Shown here: one piece after another, positions 23,501 through 34,849 of the stretch | Layout: every line of letters begins with the position of its first letter | Position numbering within the stretch: position 1 is the first letter of the stretch | Assembly (NCBI GenBank): GCA_015143295.1 | Contig: CM026568.1 | Span: 33,116,441 to 33,180,440, forward strand | Origin: Tetracentron sinense | Taxonomy: Eukaryota; Streptophyta; Magnoliopsida; Trochodendrales; Trochodendraceae | Length of the DNA stretch: 64,000 nucleotides | Direction of reading: 5' to 3' | Notes under the pieces: model-generated | Databases searched by the model: none | What the model was told of the DNA's origin: nothing | What the model saw: only the letters and a program-made list of their open reading frames with translations | Translations under genes and position numbers: made by a program

Positions 23501-24457
23501 TTTCAACAATGGATTCTAAACGACCATTTACTCAAACCCGAGGTGGCATGCACTAGGGTATCATCCCTTAGAAACTTTCCTAAATGGGTCATTTTACAAA
23601 CTAGACGCTAGAGAAAAAAAATCCTAATGGGCTAGACTTGGACAACTGACACAACACACAAGCAAAGTTTTGGCTTTTATCTTATTTTAATTTCAGGGAA
23701 GCCAATTTTTTAATACTAAGTTTATAGAGAAATATTCAGAGTTTCTCCAAAACAATTCTCTCCCGGATTAAATTGGAGGCTTACCAATTAAACAATCCTT
23801 CAATTGACAACCAGGTAAGTTCCCAGGAAAAAGTGGTGAGGTCACAATTTGCACTAGGCAGACGATCCTACTTAAGTACCACACTCCTTAGATAGAGACT
23901 GCCATTAGACAAAACTTACCTAGACATTGCCAATTTCAGATATGCTTATTAGAGTGACCAACAATTGCTTCTTTCCGAATGGGCCTATGAGCTATGTAAT
24001 ACCCTAAGGCTGATTTCTAATGATTTTTAATTTAATTGGACTTAGGGTACGAAATGCTTTGGGTGGTGGTTTGTGGGCCAAAGAACAGGTGATGAAATCC
24101 CGACCATATCTTATTGGGGATCCAATGCCCTTAAATATTTTAATGCAAACATGCTAAAAAATCGACATGATTGATGCACAAACAATAAAGCACATGAACT
24201 AACAAAGGAAGTAAATCTTTACTAACAAAGCAAGTAAGCCTTTACTAACAAAGCAAGTAATTTTTTTATTATTTTTTTTTTCAATACTAACAATAAAAAT
24301 AAGTGAGCCTAAAACTAAGAAAATAAACTGCTTACATGAGAACGTAGCGAAAGAATGCACTTGCCCATATGATGTTCACGATAAGCTTTTTTTTTAAATT
24401 TTTGCTGGATTATTTTTGCTTCATTTACCGTCCACTTACTTTGACAATGGCGCCATT

Positions 24458-26341
24458 TGATAAGCACATTTCTCTTTTAGTTTTGATGAAGTCTTTGTAG
24501 TGCAATCAAAATTTCCAAAAACCTACACTAAAAAAAATATTAAAACATAAAATCGTGTAGTAGCAAGTATGAGTATCAAACCACAAGTAGAGGAAAGAAA
24601 GTTAATGAAGCAATTATCAAACTAAAATAAACTAAGCAAAAAGAAAAGAGAAGAGATTTTTGAAGGATTTATTTTTGTAAAATAAGAAAATGACAATTAC
24701 AATGTGAGAGATAATCTATGGATGTGAAGCTCAAGGAGAAGGATTACTACCATGAAGTTGTAGAAATCTCATCCTTATTGTTTTATTAATTTGTTGTAAT
24801 TTTTTTACTCAAATGAGAAGAGAAGACTTTATCGATCTCAAATGGAAAATATGGAATTAAAATCTAAACAACTTATTAATAATTAATATAATGATTTAAG
24901 CCATAGAAATGAGGGAATGGTCTCTTATAGTGAAGAGGTCTATTCCTTCGACTTGAAATCAATATATAAATTTTTAATAAGATAATAAAATAAATTTTAG
25001 ATTTAAATTTTTTTTTTTTTTTAAATGTTGGAGAGACAAGTATTGCATGAATCCCAATTTAATGGAAAAACAAGAAATCTAATTCTCACTAAACAACAAC
25101 TTAAAAAAAAAACATTAAGGTGCGATTGAATTTCAAGGGATCTAAATAATAGCAATAAAGGATTAATCTACTTCTTCATGGAGTGGATCCCTCTCCTTGA
25201 TGGAAGGGTTCTCAGCCTTTCATGAGAAGATAATAAAATAAAAGTTATTAAAAGAAAAAGAAGAGAATGAAATAAACAACTACTAAACTAAATAAATGCC
25301 CAATTATATTGATGACAAATAAAAATGACAATGCTTAAAGAATATAAACTGAAATAAAAGAACTAAAATCCATCCCAAGAAATTAGACTAGAAATGAAGA
25401 AATTAGAGTAGTTTTACCTTATGGATGATCATCAAAAGAGAGAGAGGTGAGAGATATTTATAGCCAAAAATGGGATCAAAAGGGAATCTCTACAAGTTGA
25501 TTTGGCTAGGGAGGAGAGATTTAGGGTTAGGGTTAAAAAGGAAAAAAAGAAAAGAGAAGAGAGAAAAAGAAAGAGGAAAGAGAGAGGAAAGCTTAAGGCA
25601 AAAGAACCCTACAATTTGCTCTTGTGGATATGTGATGTCATGTGTCCTATTTAGGACATGTACATATTTAAGGTGGTAACAAAAGAGGAAAGAAAGAAGA
25701 AAAAAGAGAAAAGAGAGAGAGAAAATGAAATAAAGAGAATAAAGAAAAGAAGATGATTGGAGAGAGAAAGAATGAAAGAAAAGTGTTCTTCTACTAAATA
25801 CCAAAAATACCTTCAGTTACAACACTTAATTACAAGCCCATACCACCAATTACAATTTCTATTATCCTCCATCATTTTGAGTCATTGATCTTCATCCAAT
25901 GTCTGATATTTTATCAAGGGGGTTTGATTCTCTTTGATTGTGGACATCAAAATCTATCTATGGGCTTCGAAGGTCTCTGACAAGCCTTTATTGGGTATTT
26001 CTCTCTTTTAGACCCTTGTTAACCATTGATCTCTTTCAGGTGCTCGATCTAGAGGGTGAAGGTGATGATCTTTGAATATCTGACTCTCGAGAATCATCCG
26101 ATTGGGACTCTTACAATGAAAAATATATGTAATAAGTATTTTTTAAGGAAAATTACGTAACTTGATTATCGGGACTCATATGAATGCATGCAAATATACC
26201 ATTTTTGTTAGAAAAACGTATTCTACACAATGGTGAAGATAAAATACAACATTCTATGTATAAAAATAAATTTATACCCAAAAGACAAGTGATAATGTCA
26301 TTTTAAAGTAAGGATAATTTTACATTTTAAAGACATTATCA
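24458..26341 (-). repeat. 5' LTR of the gypsy element
   Basis: It starts TGATAATGTC and ends GTGCTTATCA on the minus strand. The primer-binding site follows at about 24443-24456. Confidence 0.9.
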
Positions 26342-26422
26342 ACAAACATTTTAGAGAGTGGTTGATTTCTCCAACCTTTAAAACTTGTACTAATTCACTT
26401 AAAAAGTGACTTAATCTATCTA

Positions 26423-26896
26423 TCTATAATATAAAGAAATAAGTGTCACCTAAGCCACAACAAATAAGTGCCACCTAACCCCCTCTCTTTGCTCTCCAAT
26501 CTTTAATCCTAAGAATCCTACGAATTCTATTATAAGGATGCCACGTGGCACCCTTTTTTAAAATCTCAACCGTTAACTCTTTCTCTCACACACGTTTTCC
26601 TCTCAATTCAAAAACTATTGGAGAGATTTTTGGGGATACATACGTTTTCTTCACAATTCAAAAATCATTGGAAGGAAAGATTTTAGGAGATTGTGATAAG
26701 AGAGATAGAGAATGTAGATAGAGAACTGAAATTTGAAAATTAGATACCAATGAAACCTTCTTCTTCTTCTTATTATTATTAGCAAAGACCCCGTGCAATG
26801 TAGAGAGATTTTAAGAGATTGTGATAAGAGGGATAGAGAGAGATGTAGAGATTTTTATTTTATTCACACTCGTGCATCGCACAGGGTCTCTACTAG
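26423..26896 (+). mobile_element. Helitron-like element 1 of a tandem array
   Basis: It begins A|TCTATAATATAAAGAAATAA. It ends with a small stem CGTGCATCGCACAGGG, then TCTCTACTAG followed by T. A TC start, a stem just before a CTAG end and A/T insertion context match non-autonomous plant Helitrons. It contains a CCACGTGG box and no coding capacity. Confidence 0.75.
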
Positions 26897-27436
26897 TACT
26901 ATAATATAAAGAAATAAGACTTCTCTCTCTACTCTCCAAAACCCAATCCCTTCAATCTTATAACTTCCATTTTAGAGATAACATATGGATTTTCTCTTTA
27001 ATCCCCACTGTTTAGGTTTGAGACCCACTATCTCATCCTAGGGACCTCTCTATCTCCACTATTGTAGAGTCCTCTCTTATTTTCAACTCTTGCAGGTTTG
27101 AGATCCACTATTTCATCCTAGAGACCTCTTTATCTCTACTATTGTAGAGTTCTCTCTTATCTCCAACTCTTGGGTGTATTAATTTAAGCTTAATACTAAG
27201 AAATTTATGGTTTTTTTTTATTAAATGTAATTAAAATAAAAATAAATTATTATTATAAAGTCAGTTAATTAATACAAATAATAATGTTTATCAAATAAAA
27301 AAACTATATTATTAAAAATAAAATTAATTAAATATTATTAAAATATATTACTTAATATTTAAATAAATAAAAAATAATATTTAATTTTAAAATATTCTTA
27401 AATTATTACTCGTGCAACGCACGGGGTCTCTGCTAG
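26897..27436 (+). mobile_element. Helitron-like element 2 of a tandem array
   Basis: It starts directly at the end of element 1 with TACTATAATATAAAGAAATA. It ends CGTGCAACGCACGGGG, a clean stem, then TCTCTGCTAG. Its second half is very AT-rich, and a ~60-bp segment (GGTTTGAGA(C/T)CCACTAT...) is repeated near 27015 and 27096. Confidence 0.75.
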
Positions 27437-28337
27437 TACTATAATATAAAGAAATAAGACTTTCTCCTTACTCTCCAAACTCCAATCTCTTGAATCATAT
27501 ACGTTCAATCTTAGGGATGCCACATGACACCTTATTTTAATCTCAACCGTTAACTCTCTCTTTTTCTCTCTCACGTCTCTCTATCAATTCAAAAATTATT
27601 GGAGAGATTTTAAGGGATTCTAATAAGTGAAATTAAAAAATTATTAAAGAGATTTTAGGAGAAAGAGGGTGTGTGTGGGACGTGTTAGTCCCAATAGTTG
27701 CAATCTTTACTCCACTTTTCTCTCATCAACACTTAGCACGTCTCCTAACTTTCTGATCCCTCATATTATAGTGGGCCCTGCCTTCCTAATCCTTCTCTTC
27801 ACACAACACCTTCCCACTTTCCCAAGTGTCTCTTTTTATCCACCGAATTCTCTCTCCTCCTCACATACCGCAGGCTCCTCCTATGATATTAGTTGAGAAA
27901 ACTTATGAAGCAGGATAGGTTCTGCTAATTTTGGTACGGACCAAATAATCCCCATAGCGAGGCTTTTTCATTGAAGATCAGTTATCTGTTTAGAAAATAT
28001 TACATTTCTTCTTATTCTTATTTTCTCAGTTATTAATTGTATTAACATGCTTGTGCCTTCTAAGGAAATTCTAGTCTGTTTGCACTTTACAAGGAATAAG
28101 GGGCCGGGTCGATTGTGAGTGGATCGAAGGATGTTCTCTTTGAGGGAAGTCTTTGACTATCAGGAAAGTTTGTTTCTTAAGTTCACAAGGCTCTAAAATG
28201 TCGTTCGTGTTTTGATAGGGTCGAGTAAATGCAGTCCAGTCGCTTGGAATTACAAACATCGTATGGTTTAGATACTTCCCTTCTTATAAAATTTAATGGT
28301 TTCTTTTTATCTTGTGCATCGCACGGGTTTTTGCTAA
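27437..28337 (+). mobile_element. Helitron-like element 3 of a tandem array
   Basis: It begins with the same TACTATAATATAAAGAAATA as element 2 and ends TTGTGCATCGCACGGG, TTTTTGCTAA, then T. It is the longest of the four (901 bp). The first ~200 bp match element 1 (ATGCCAC, TCTCAACCGTTAACTCT, CAATTCAAAAA). The rest is unique and carries no convincing exon. Confidence 0.7.
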
Positions 28338-28367
28338 TAATAATAATAATAATAATAACAATAATAA
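28338..28367. repeat. (TAA)n microsatellite at a Helitron junction
   Basis: About nine AAT/TAA units with one interruption separate Helitron-like elements 3 and 4. A similar AAT run follows element 4 at 28941-28962. Confidence 0.85.
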
Positions 28368-28942
28368 TCTTTACTATTATAATGGGAGAGGCAGGCGTAG
28401 ATGTTTTTTCCGAAATTCCCATACCACCCTTATATAAAAACAAATTTTTGATTTAATGTGTTGCTTTAAAACCCAAACTATCCCTTGCCTTTGATTTAAT
28501 TTCCAAACAACCCATTGCTCATCTATCTATTTAAAATCACAGCTAATCCCGATTGAACGTGGAGAGAGTTCCCCTTGCATTTGATTTAATTTCCAAACTA
28601 CCCCTTGCTCATCTATCCAATCCCGATTGAACGCAAGGAGAGTTCCCATTGCCATTGATTTAATTTCCAAACTACCCGTTGCTCATCTATCTATTTAGAA
28701 TCACAGCCAATCCCAATTGAACTTGGGGAGATTTCAATCGCATCCGTGGGTTAACATGTGTCCGTTTTAACTCATATTAACTGTGGTTAACTTTTTCCAC
28801 TTGCTCTCACATGGATCGCACGTGCCACTAGCGAGTTCAATCGCACCCACATATTAACGCGTGTCCCTTTTAACACTTATTATTAACTGTGGTTAACTCT
28901 TTCCGCCAGCTCTCACGTGCTTTTGCAAGTGTCAACAGCTAA
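28368..28942 (+). mobile_element. Helitron-like element 4 of a tandem array
   Basis: It begins TCTTTACTATTATAATGGGA and ends CACGTGCTTTTGCAAGTG, then TCAACAGCTAA before T. The terminal stem is weak. Inside are a three-unit minisatellite (28484-28735) and two copies of a ~75-bp unit holding TTAACTGTGGTTAACT (about 28735-28915). Confidence 0.6.
28484..28735. repeat. three-unit minisatellite inside Helitron-like element 4
   Basis: Units of about 75-93 bp share TTTGATTTAATTTCCAAAC, TTGCTCATCTATC and CCCGATTGAACG. The middle unit is shorter. Confidence 0.85.
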
Positions 28943-31140
28943 TAATAATAATAATAATAATGAGGTTCCATTGGTATCTAAATTACGAATTTCAGTTCCC
29001 ACAGTAAGGGGCACGTATGTATAAAATATAATAGAATATGTTAAAAGAAGGCAGCAGTGGGTGTTTATGATGATACTAACAATACGAGGTTGAGCACCAC
29101 AAACCGCCACAAGGAAGGGCCTGGAGTACTGGTGACGTGTCTAAACCCCATCACATCTGATAAAGGTAACGATAGTGAGAGAGAGAGAGAGAGGCAGGCG
29201 CAGACTGCAAGTGCCGGACGGGGGGCATTAAATAGCTTACGGCTCAGCACAGAGATCTGAAGTGCCTCGGTCTAAAGGGTGCGACAAAATAAAGGAAAGC
29301 ATCCCCCCTTACGTGGATGAGCGAGAAACTTCTTTTTACCCTCTTCCTTCTTAGAGAGAGAGAGAGAGCGAGCTGTCGTGTGGTGGACTCTGCCCACTTT
29401 TTTAATGCCTTGCCCTTCTCGCTCTTATGGCGGTGCGGTGAATCGTGTGGACAAGGTCAAAATAGGAGGTGCCACGTACGTAAATGTCCTACGTGGAATG
29501 ATATGCTTACCTGTAAGCGACTATGAGTACTGATTGGTCCAGGCTTTCTTTTTTTTAAAAAAAAAAAACAAATTCCACTTTCAGCCAGTCACGTGGATAA
29601 CCGAGCCCTCCTTTTCCTAATGCCTCATCAAAATATCCGGACACTCTCCTGTCCCTCCCTCTTAAAAGTGAGTTTCCCTCCCTCCCGGCAAACACCCAGC
29701 TAGTAGAGGGATGTGGGATGTGGGATGTGGGATGTAGAATAGAAGAAGCGAGAGGTCTAAAAGAGTGCTTATTGTTTCGAACCCAACATTTAGAAAAAAC
29801 AAAAAATTAGAATAATATTTTTGTTTACCCTTTATCAACGTTACCTAGTTCTTCGGATTCGGGATCATGGTCCGTAGTTCCTCCTTTAGAATGAACTCAG
29901 TTCGGTAAGGATAGGTTGAGATAATTCCTGTTTTATGAGTCCGCTTAAACTCTTTAATATCGTTCGCTTAAGCACTTTTAAAAATATAAATGTTTATTTT
30001 ATAACATATTTCGATTTAATTTATAGATAAGTACATAAATAAATATATTATAAATAATTATTTCCAAAAATCATAAAAATATACATTTTTATGAGCGTGA
30101 ACCCCAAGAAAAATCATCAAACTTAAGTATAAAACCACCAAATCTAAAAAACAAATATCTCAAATTTGACTAAAGAATTTAGAGCATTTGAAAGTATCAT
30201 ATGATTCACTCAATTTTACGAACTAAAACTGAACTGAAACGTGAATTAGTTTGGTTCGCTATAAGAGAGCAAACTTGGCAACCCTAGTTTAGATACAAAC
30301 AAGAGTGATAAAAGAGATAACCAAAAATATCAATTTTATATTTTTATAAATACCCAAATAAGACGTATCTTAGAGTTTTGATTTTCTCACAAACACTTCT
30401 TTTTTTTTTTTCATATGTATTGTTTTACTTTCTTAGTCACGGCCCATGCAGGCATGTTTTTAATAAGTATATCTATGTTACTAAACTAGCCGAGTTGGGA
30501 TCACGGTCAATTGCGATTGCAATTAAAATTCTCCCATCACACCAAGGAGTCAACATGTGTCCCTTTCAAAATCCATTAAGGGTAGTAAATACTCAATCTC
30601 TAAAAGTTCAAAAGTTCAATAAACTAACATTGATTTATAGAAAAAAAAAATCTAAAAAGCTAACACATTTTTGACTTTACCAACTCTTTTTAATTTGATT
30701 TTCCCGCTTTTTTCTCTCCTCTAATCTCTATATGACAAGCAATGCGTGCTAACCCTGATGCGAATAAAGAATGCTAAAGCAAATTCCCACGATTCCTATT
30801 CACATTTCTTTACTCGTAAACAAGGAGAAGACTTGTTTGAATTTTGTCTAATGACAATTATTTTTATCTTTTATTCTATGTTAGAGAAAATGATTAGAAT
30901 ATTAAAATTACCCTTTATATATTTTTAATCTACTACTATAACAAGAATAGGACACTATCATAATATTAACATACAAAAATACCTACTATAAGGAATCTCG
31001 TATAAAAAAAATAGATTAAATACTTTAAAATAAAAAATTGTCATTCAACTTAAAAATAATTCTATTACATATTTATGGATAATTAAAAAATATTTCATAT
31101 ATATATATTTATGGATGATACTATCTTTTTTAAAACCAGA
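28943..31140. other. gene-free stretch
   Basis: I see no coding segment. It contains GA microsatellites (29177-29193, 29355-29370) and a GGGATGT heptamer repeated about four times (29709-29735). CACGTG-like cores lie near 29470 and 29590. From about 29770 to 31100 it is AT-rich with no recognisable element. Confidence 0.6.
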
Positions 31141-31145
31141 AAGGG

Positions 31146-31383
31146 CTTATCTCGGGGTTCCATAGAATAGGTGACAAGAGGTGGAGAAGTCAATCATGGG
31201 GCCTATGATTTTGACTTCTCCACCTATAATAAGACATGTGGTGATAAGTGTGAGAATAAAGGAGAGAGATATCATATGAGGAGAAGTAAAAAAAAAATGG
31301 GGAGAAAATAAAATGACATCTCCCCCTATTTTTGCCATTTTGCCAACTGTCGCACAATGTATGGAACCCCGAGAGAAGTTTTG
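31146..31383. mobile_element. TIR MITE with CTCGGGGTTCCATA ends
   Basis: The ends CTCGGGGTTCCATAGAATAG and, inverted, CTCGGGGTTCCATACATTGT face each other across ~230 bp. The inner part has GGAGAAGTCA-type inverted words, also present at 39300-39420, so the two may belong to one superfamily. Target duplication not established. Confidence 0.6.
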
Positions 31384-32063
31384 GCTTTGCCAGAGGCAAG
31401 CCAAGGCCTATTTAAAAATAGTGACTCAGTCTATGCCTCTCCTGCCATATTTTTTTGACGTCTCTCCTACTTGGAAGAGTGAATCGCATAGGTCACACCA
31501 AGGTCTCACATTGCACTCTCTCCCCATTCCCTTTATCTCATCACACGTGTGGCCCATTACTTAGGTTATAAAAACAATTTTGGGCGGCCCCACATGTAAG
31601 CATTTAATTATATTAATTTTAAAAAAGAAAAGAGTAGGGATTGTAGGTATGCTTAGCATTCCTGGATGCGAATATTATCAATAAAAGATGCGGCAGGAAC
31701 CGGTGAGACTACTAGATGAGGGAAGGGAATATAGGAGGAGAAGACGAGTACGTGTGACGTATGATGAGAAGACAAGTGACGTACAAAACTAGCAATTGGC
31801 TGGCTTGCAGCCATCTGTAAGCATTGGAACGGCTGTAGAGGGTGGCTCTGTCTCCTTAGGACCTAATGAGACGATTAAAAGAAAAGTGAGAGTCTTCCAA
31901 TGTGAAAGACCGTCGTCAACATCCTCGATGTATGTAATATTACATGTTTAATAATTTCTTCTTGTATTCCCAAGTTACACACTGAGTAAACTCATGTTGC
32001 ATGTAGAGAGAGAGACTCAAATCAAAGCCTTGGGCTGCTGTTTCTTCGGCTCTGTGGCTCTGC

Positions 32064-34768
32064 TCAACAAGCACCCATTGGGTGGTGTAGCTGTTGCAGC
32101 AAGGTGGTGCTGCTAAATAGAACTTCAGGAAGTGGAGGCTCACCACCATCGACGTAATCCTCATCTTCATCGTCATCATCGCCTCCGTTATAGCTTTCAG
32201 ATACCTCGTCGTCATCACCATCATCGCTATCTCCAACGTCCACCGTCTCATTGTTCTCGTCACCAACACCCATAATGAGCTTCATACTGACGGCGGGGTT
32301 GGCGTGGCCAACGATGGCCTGTGGTTCCGTCAATCGCTTCCCGTCTCGTGGCGGAGAAAATGCTACAGGCAGGTATTCGTCTGTCTCGCACGCGAACTTC
32401 GAGTTCTTGAAGTGCTCTTTCAACGCTTCCAAACCCTAATAATAATAATATAGAAATATAAGATGAGATGTTTTTCTTCTCAACCAAAAATAAATTGCAG
32501 TATAAATAAAATACCTGCAATCGAGCGTAGGTGATTTCACAGATCTTTCTGGAGTTGAAGACCTCCCATGGTTGAAAGTGGAAGGACTTGTAGAGTCTCC
32601 ATGTCGCTTGCGGAGATGTTAGGTTCACGAACCCATATCCCACATTGCACTTGTTACTATATCTCACCAAAACCAGTAAAGGAAATTAAAAAAACAAAAT
32701 AAAACAGCGATTTATTAGAAAATAAAATAAATCAAATTGAGAACATAGATAAGATTACTTGAAATCAATGGGGAGATAGACGAAATCATATGAAGACAAG
32801 GGCTGTTCATCGCCGTCGGCAATCTGCTCGTTGCAGTGTATGCAGTGATTGTCCAGCATGTTCAAAAGCAGCTTCTGACTGCACCACCCCAATCCCCCCC
32901 CAGAAATAGAAAGAAATAAAACAGATTAAAAAGGTAATCAAGAAATATATTTTATCATAGATTTAAAACAAAAAAATAGAAGCAAAGCACATACCTGTAC
33001 TTGTTGGGTATGTTCTTGATCATGACAGTGGTCCTGGGGTCTCTGCAAATGGATTCCACCATCTCCTCATCGTTGATGAGGAAATGGGCGTCCAAGCTCT
33101 TTCTTCTGCCCTTCCATGACCGAGTTCTTAGCTGCTGCTGCTGCTGTTTCCTAGTTGCTGACTGGTTATTGTTGCTTTTCTTAGTGTTCCTTCTGGAGGA
33201 ACCACTATAATCCCTTTCAGGTTCAATTCCATTTCCAACTACACCCAGAGACAAGGAGGCCATTGAAGCAGCAGCTACTGCTCCATTATTTGATCTTTGA
33301 TTGTTATTCCAACTACAGTTACCACTAATGGCATCCGTTCTCTTTGTGGGGGGATAGGTTTGAGAGAAATTAGAATGAGCAGGCCCATCGGTAGTTGACC
33401 GACTGGATAATCTAGGAGGTAGTAGAGGTGGGCATTTCGAATTTCCCGTATGATAGTTGATTCTAGTTTTAATGCTATCAAAGGAATTGTTATTAGAGGT
33501 GGTGGTGTTTGTAGTGATGGCATTAAATAATCTTCTGTTATGACCACCTGGCCTACTGAATTCGACTATAACATGCTTGCCATTAATCTCCTTTCCGTTC
33601 ATCTCTGAGAGAGACCTAGCTGCGTCTCTGATATCAAAGAACTCCACGAACCGTTGGTGCCGTTTCAATGGCGTCTCTCTCAATTCTTTGACGTGCCCTG
33701 AATTGTAATTAAAAAAGTGGAAAGAACAGACAACAAAGAAGCAACTAGATAAAGGAAGCAGAAAACTTCAGTATAAAAAGGTGAAAAAATCCAGATAATT
33801 ATAAACAGGCAGAGAGATGGTAAAGAGCAAAGAAAAAAATTTGCAAACCCCCATAAGCATTCACAAAAGTGAGACACATAAACCACAAGTAGAGAAACAA
33901 CTGAAACTAAACAATCATGCAGTTCTCTTTTCAAAGATCTCCAGAGCTCATTTAGAGAGATTGAGAGGCTACCATGATCAAGTAGCGAAAGGAAATTCAA
34001 GAATACTATGAAAAAAATAAAAACAAGAGAGTTGGATGCTGAAGAATTATATTTCATACCAAAAGCCCCGAAAATCTCTTTCAGATGACTTGCTGAGACC
34101 TCGGAATCCAAATTGAAAATCACGAGCGTCCCTTGATTAGGACCATCCGGTCCAACAATCGTTGAGGGAACCACAAACTGAGCCCAAACAGCATGGCCGG
34201 AGATAAGTCCACGTGCCGGCGGAGGGATCGGCAACGCCGAGTTCTCCGGTTGGAGCCCCAAATTCCGAATGAACGAGTCGTAATGCTTCCTCAACCTGAT
34301 CTGCTGCTGCATGTGCTGCTCTTTTATCTCCAACATCGCCGCTTGTGCGTGCCTCAGGTCATAGAAATGAACAGTCACGATTCCCTCTTGCAATCTCTCC
34401 ATCTGAACCGCCCTCACTTCTCCAAACACCTCTAAATCTCTCCTGACGTTGGCCTCCGTGACGTCCGTCGACACGGAGCTCAGAAGCAACGTTCGAGTAG
34501 CGGAAGCTGAAGGAGGAGGCAGCGGTGGCGGTAGAGGGGGATTTGCGCCGCCCGTGTGACTAACGTACGCCGTTGACGGCAACGACTGTTGGTAGCCTAT
34601 TCCGCCATCATATAACGGCATTACATGCACCCCCGTGGAGGGGCATGGGAAGTAAACTGGGGGTTGAAGCAGGGTAATCTGGTTCCGGGGAGAAGGGTTT
34701 CCCGGCCGGAACTCTTTTGCTTCAGGGTCTAAGTTTCCCGGAAACCTAATGTTTCCAGTGTCGCCCAT
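32064..34768 (-). CDS. TEL: TERMINAL EAR1-like Mei2-type RNA-binding protein (TEL), 5 exons
   Basis: Exons (minus): 34768-34060, 33697-32995, 32878-32759, 32656-32515, 32435-32064. All introns are GT-AG and phases join without a break (2046 nt, 681 aa). RRM1 lies at about residues 91-155 ([20 protein letters not shown]). RRM2 lies at about 213-284 ([20 protein letters not shown]). The Mei2-type C-terminal RRM3 starts near 457 ([13 protein letters not shown]) and includes [19 protein letters not shown] and [12 protein letters not shown]. The segment [20 protein letters not shown] marks the TEL branch rather than AML proteins. Family knowledge: maize TE1 and rice PLA2 act in the shoot apex to set the rate and position of leaf initiation, probably by binding RNA. 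A proline run (79-87) and a strongly acidic tail (about 618-655) flank the domains. Start: the ATG giving [11 protein letters not shown] matches family N-termini; a longer in-frame start comes from the TC repeat in the 5' UTR. Confidence 0.95.
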
Positions 34769-34819
34769 GGCAGTTTTCGTTTCTTCAATTACCCCGAAAA
34801 CTAGAGAAAAATAACCCCT

Positions 34820-34848
34820 TCCCTCTCTCTCTCTCTCTCTCTCTCTCA
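34820..34848 (-). repeat. CT/GA microsatellite in the TEL 5' leader
   Basis: A run of GA on the coding strand lies about 50-80 bp upstream of the chosen TEL start. Such tracts are common in plant 5' leaders and may be variable in length. A second TC run lies at 35008-35027. Confidence 0.8.
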
Positions 34849-34849
34849 A

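Larger units (their letters stand above)
15043..26341 (-). mobile_element. Ty3/gypsy LTR retrotransposon, Athila-like, broken
   Basis: This is a full-length fossil of about 11.3 kb in minus orientation. Two LTRs of about 1.88 kb, TGATAA...TTATCA, bound it. Just inside the 5' LTR is TGGCGCCATTGTC, close to a tRNA-Asp-type primer site common in Athila/Tat elements. Near the 3' LTR is a GGGGG purine tract. In minus order the interior holds gag, aspartic protease, RT/RNase H and integrase. The flanks ACACA and ACAAA are a near-match 5-bp target duplication. LTR identity is roughly 90-93% by eye, suggesting an insertion of the order of a few million years. It is clearly broken, with well over five breaks. 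Family assignment rests on the gag and protease sequence style and the primer site. Confidence 0.88.

Noticed and set aside
28229-28456. Overlapping frames rich in I on both strands
   Set aside because: They are produced by the TAA/AAT microsatellite between Helitron-like elements.
30930-30980. TCTACTACTATAACAAGAATAGG as a Helitron start
   Set aside because: No stem plus CTRR end was found downstream in a sensible position.
32251-32439. Antisense open frames over TEL exons
   Set aside because: They mirror TEL coding sequence, whose spliced frame explains the region fully.
34769-34849. Longer TEL N-terminus starting in a GA repeat (MREREREREG...)
   Set aside because: The extension is translated microsatellite and 5' leader. 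The downstream [11 protein letters not shown] start fits TEL N-termini.
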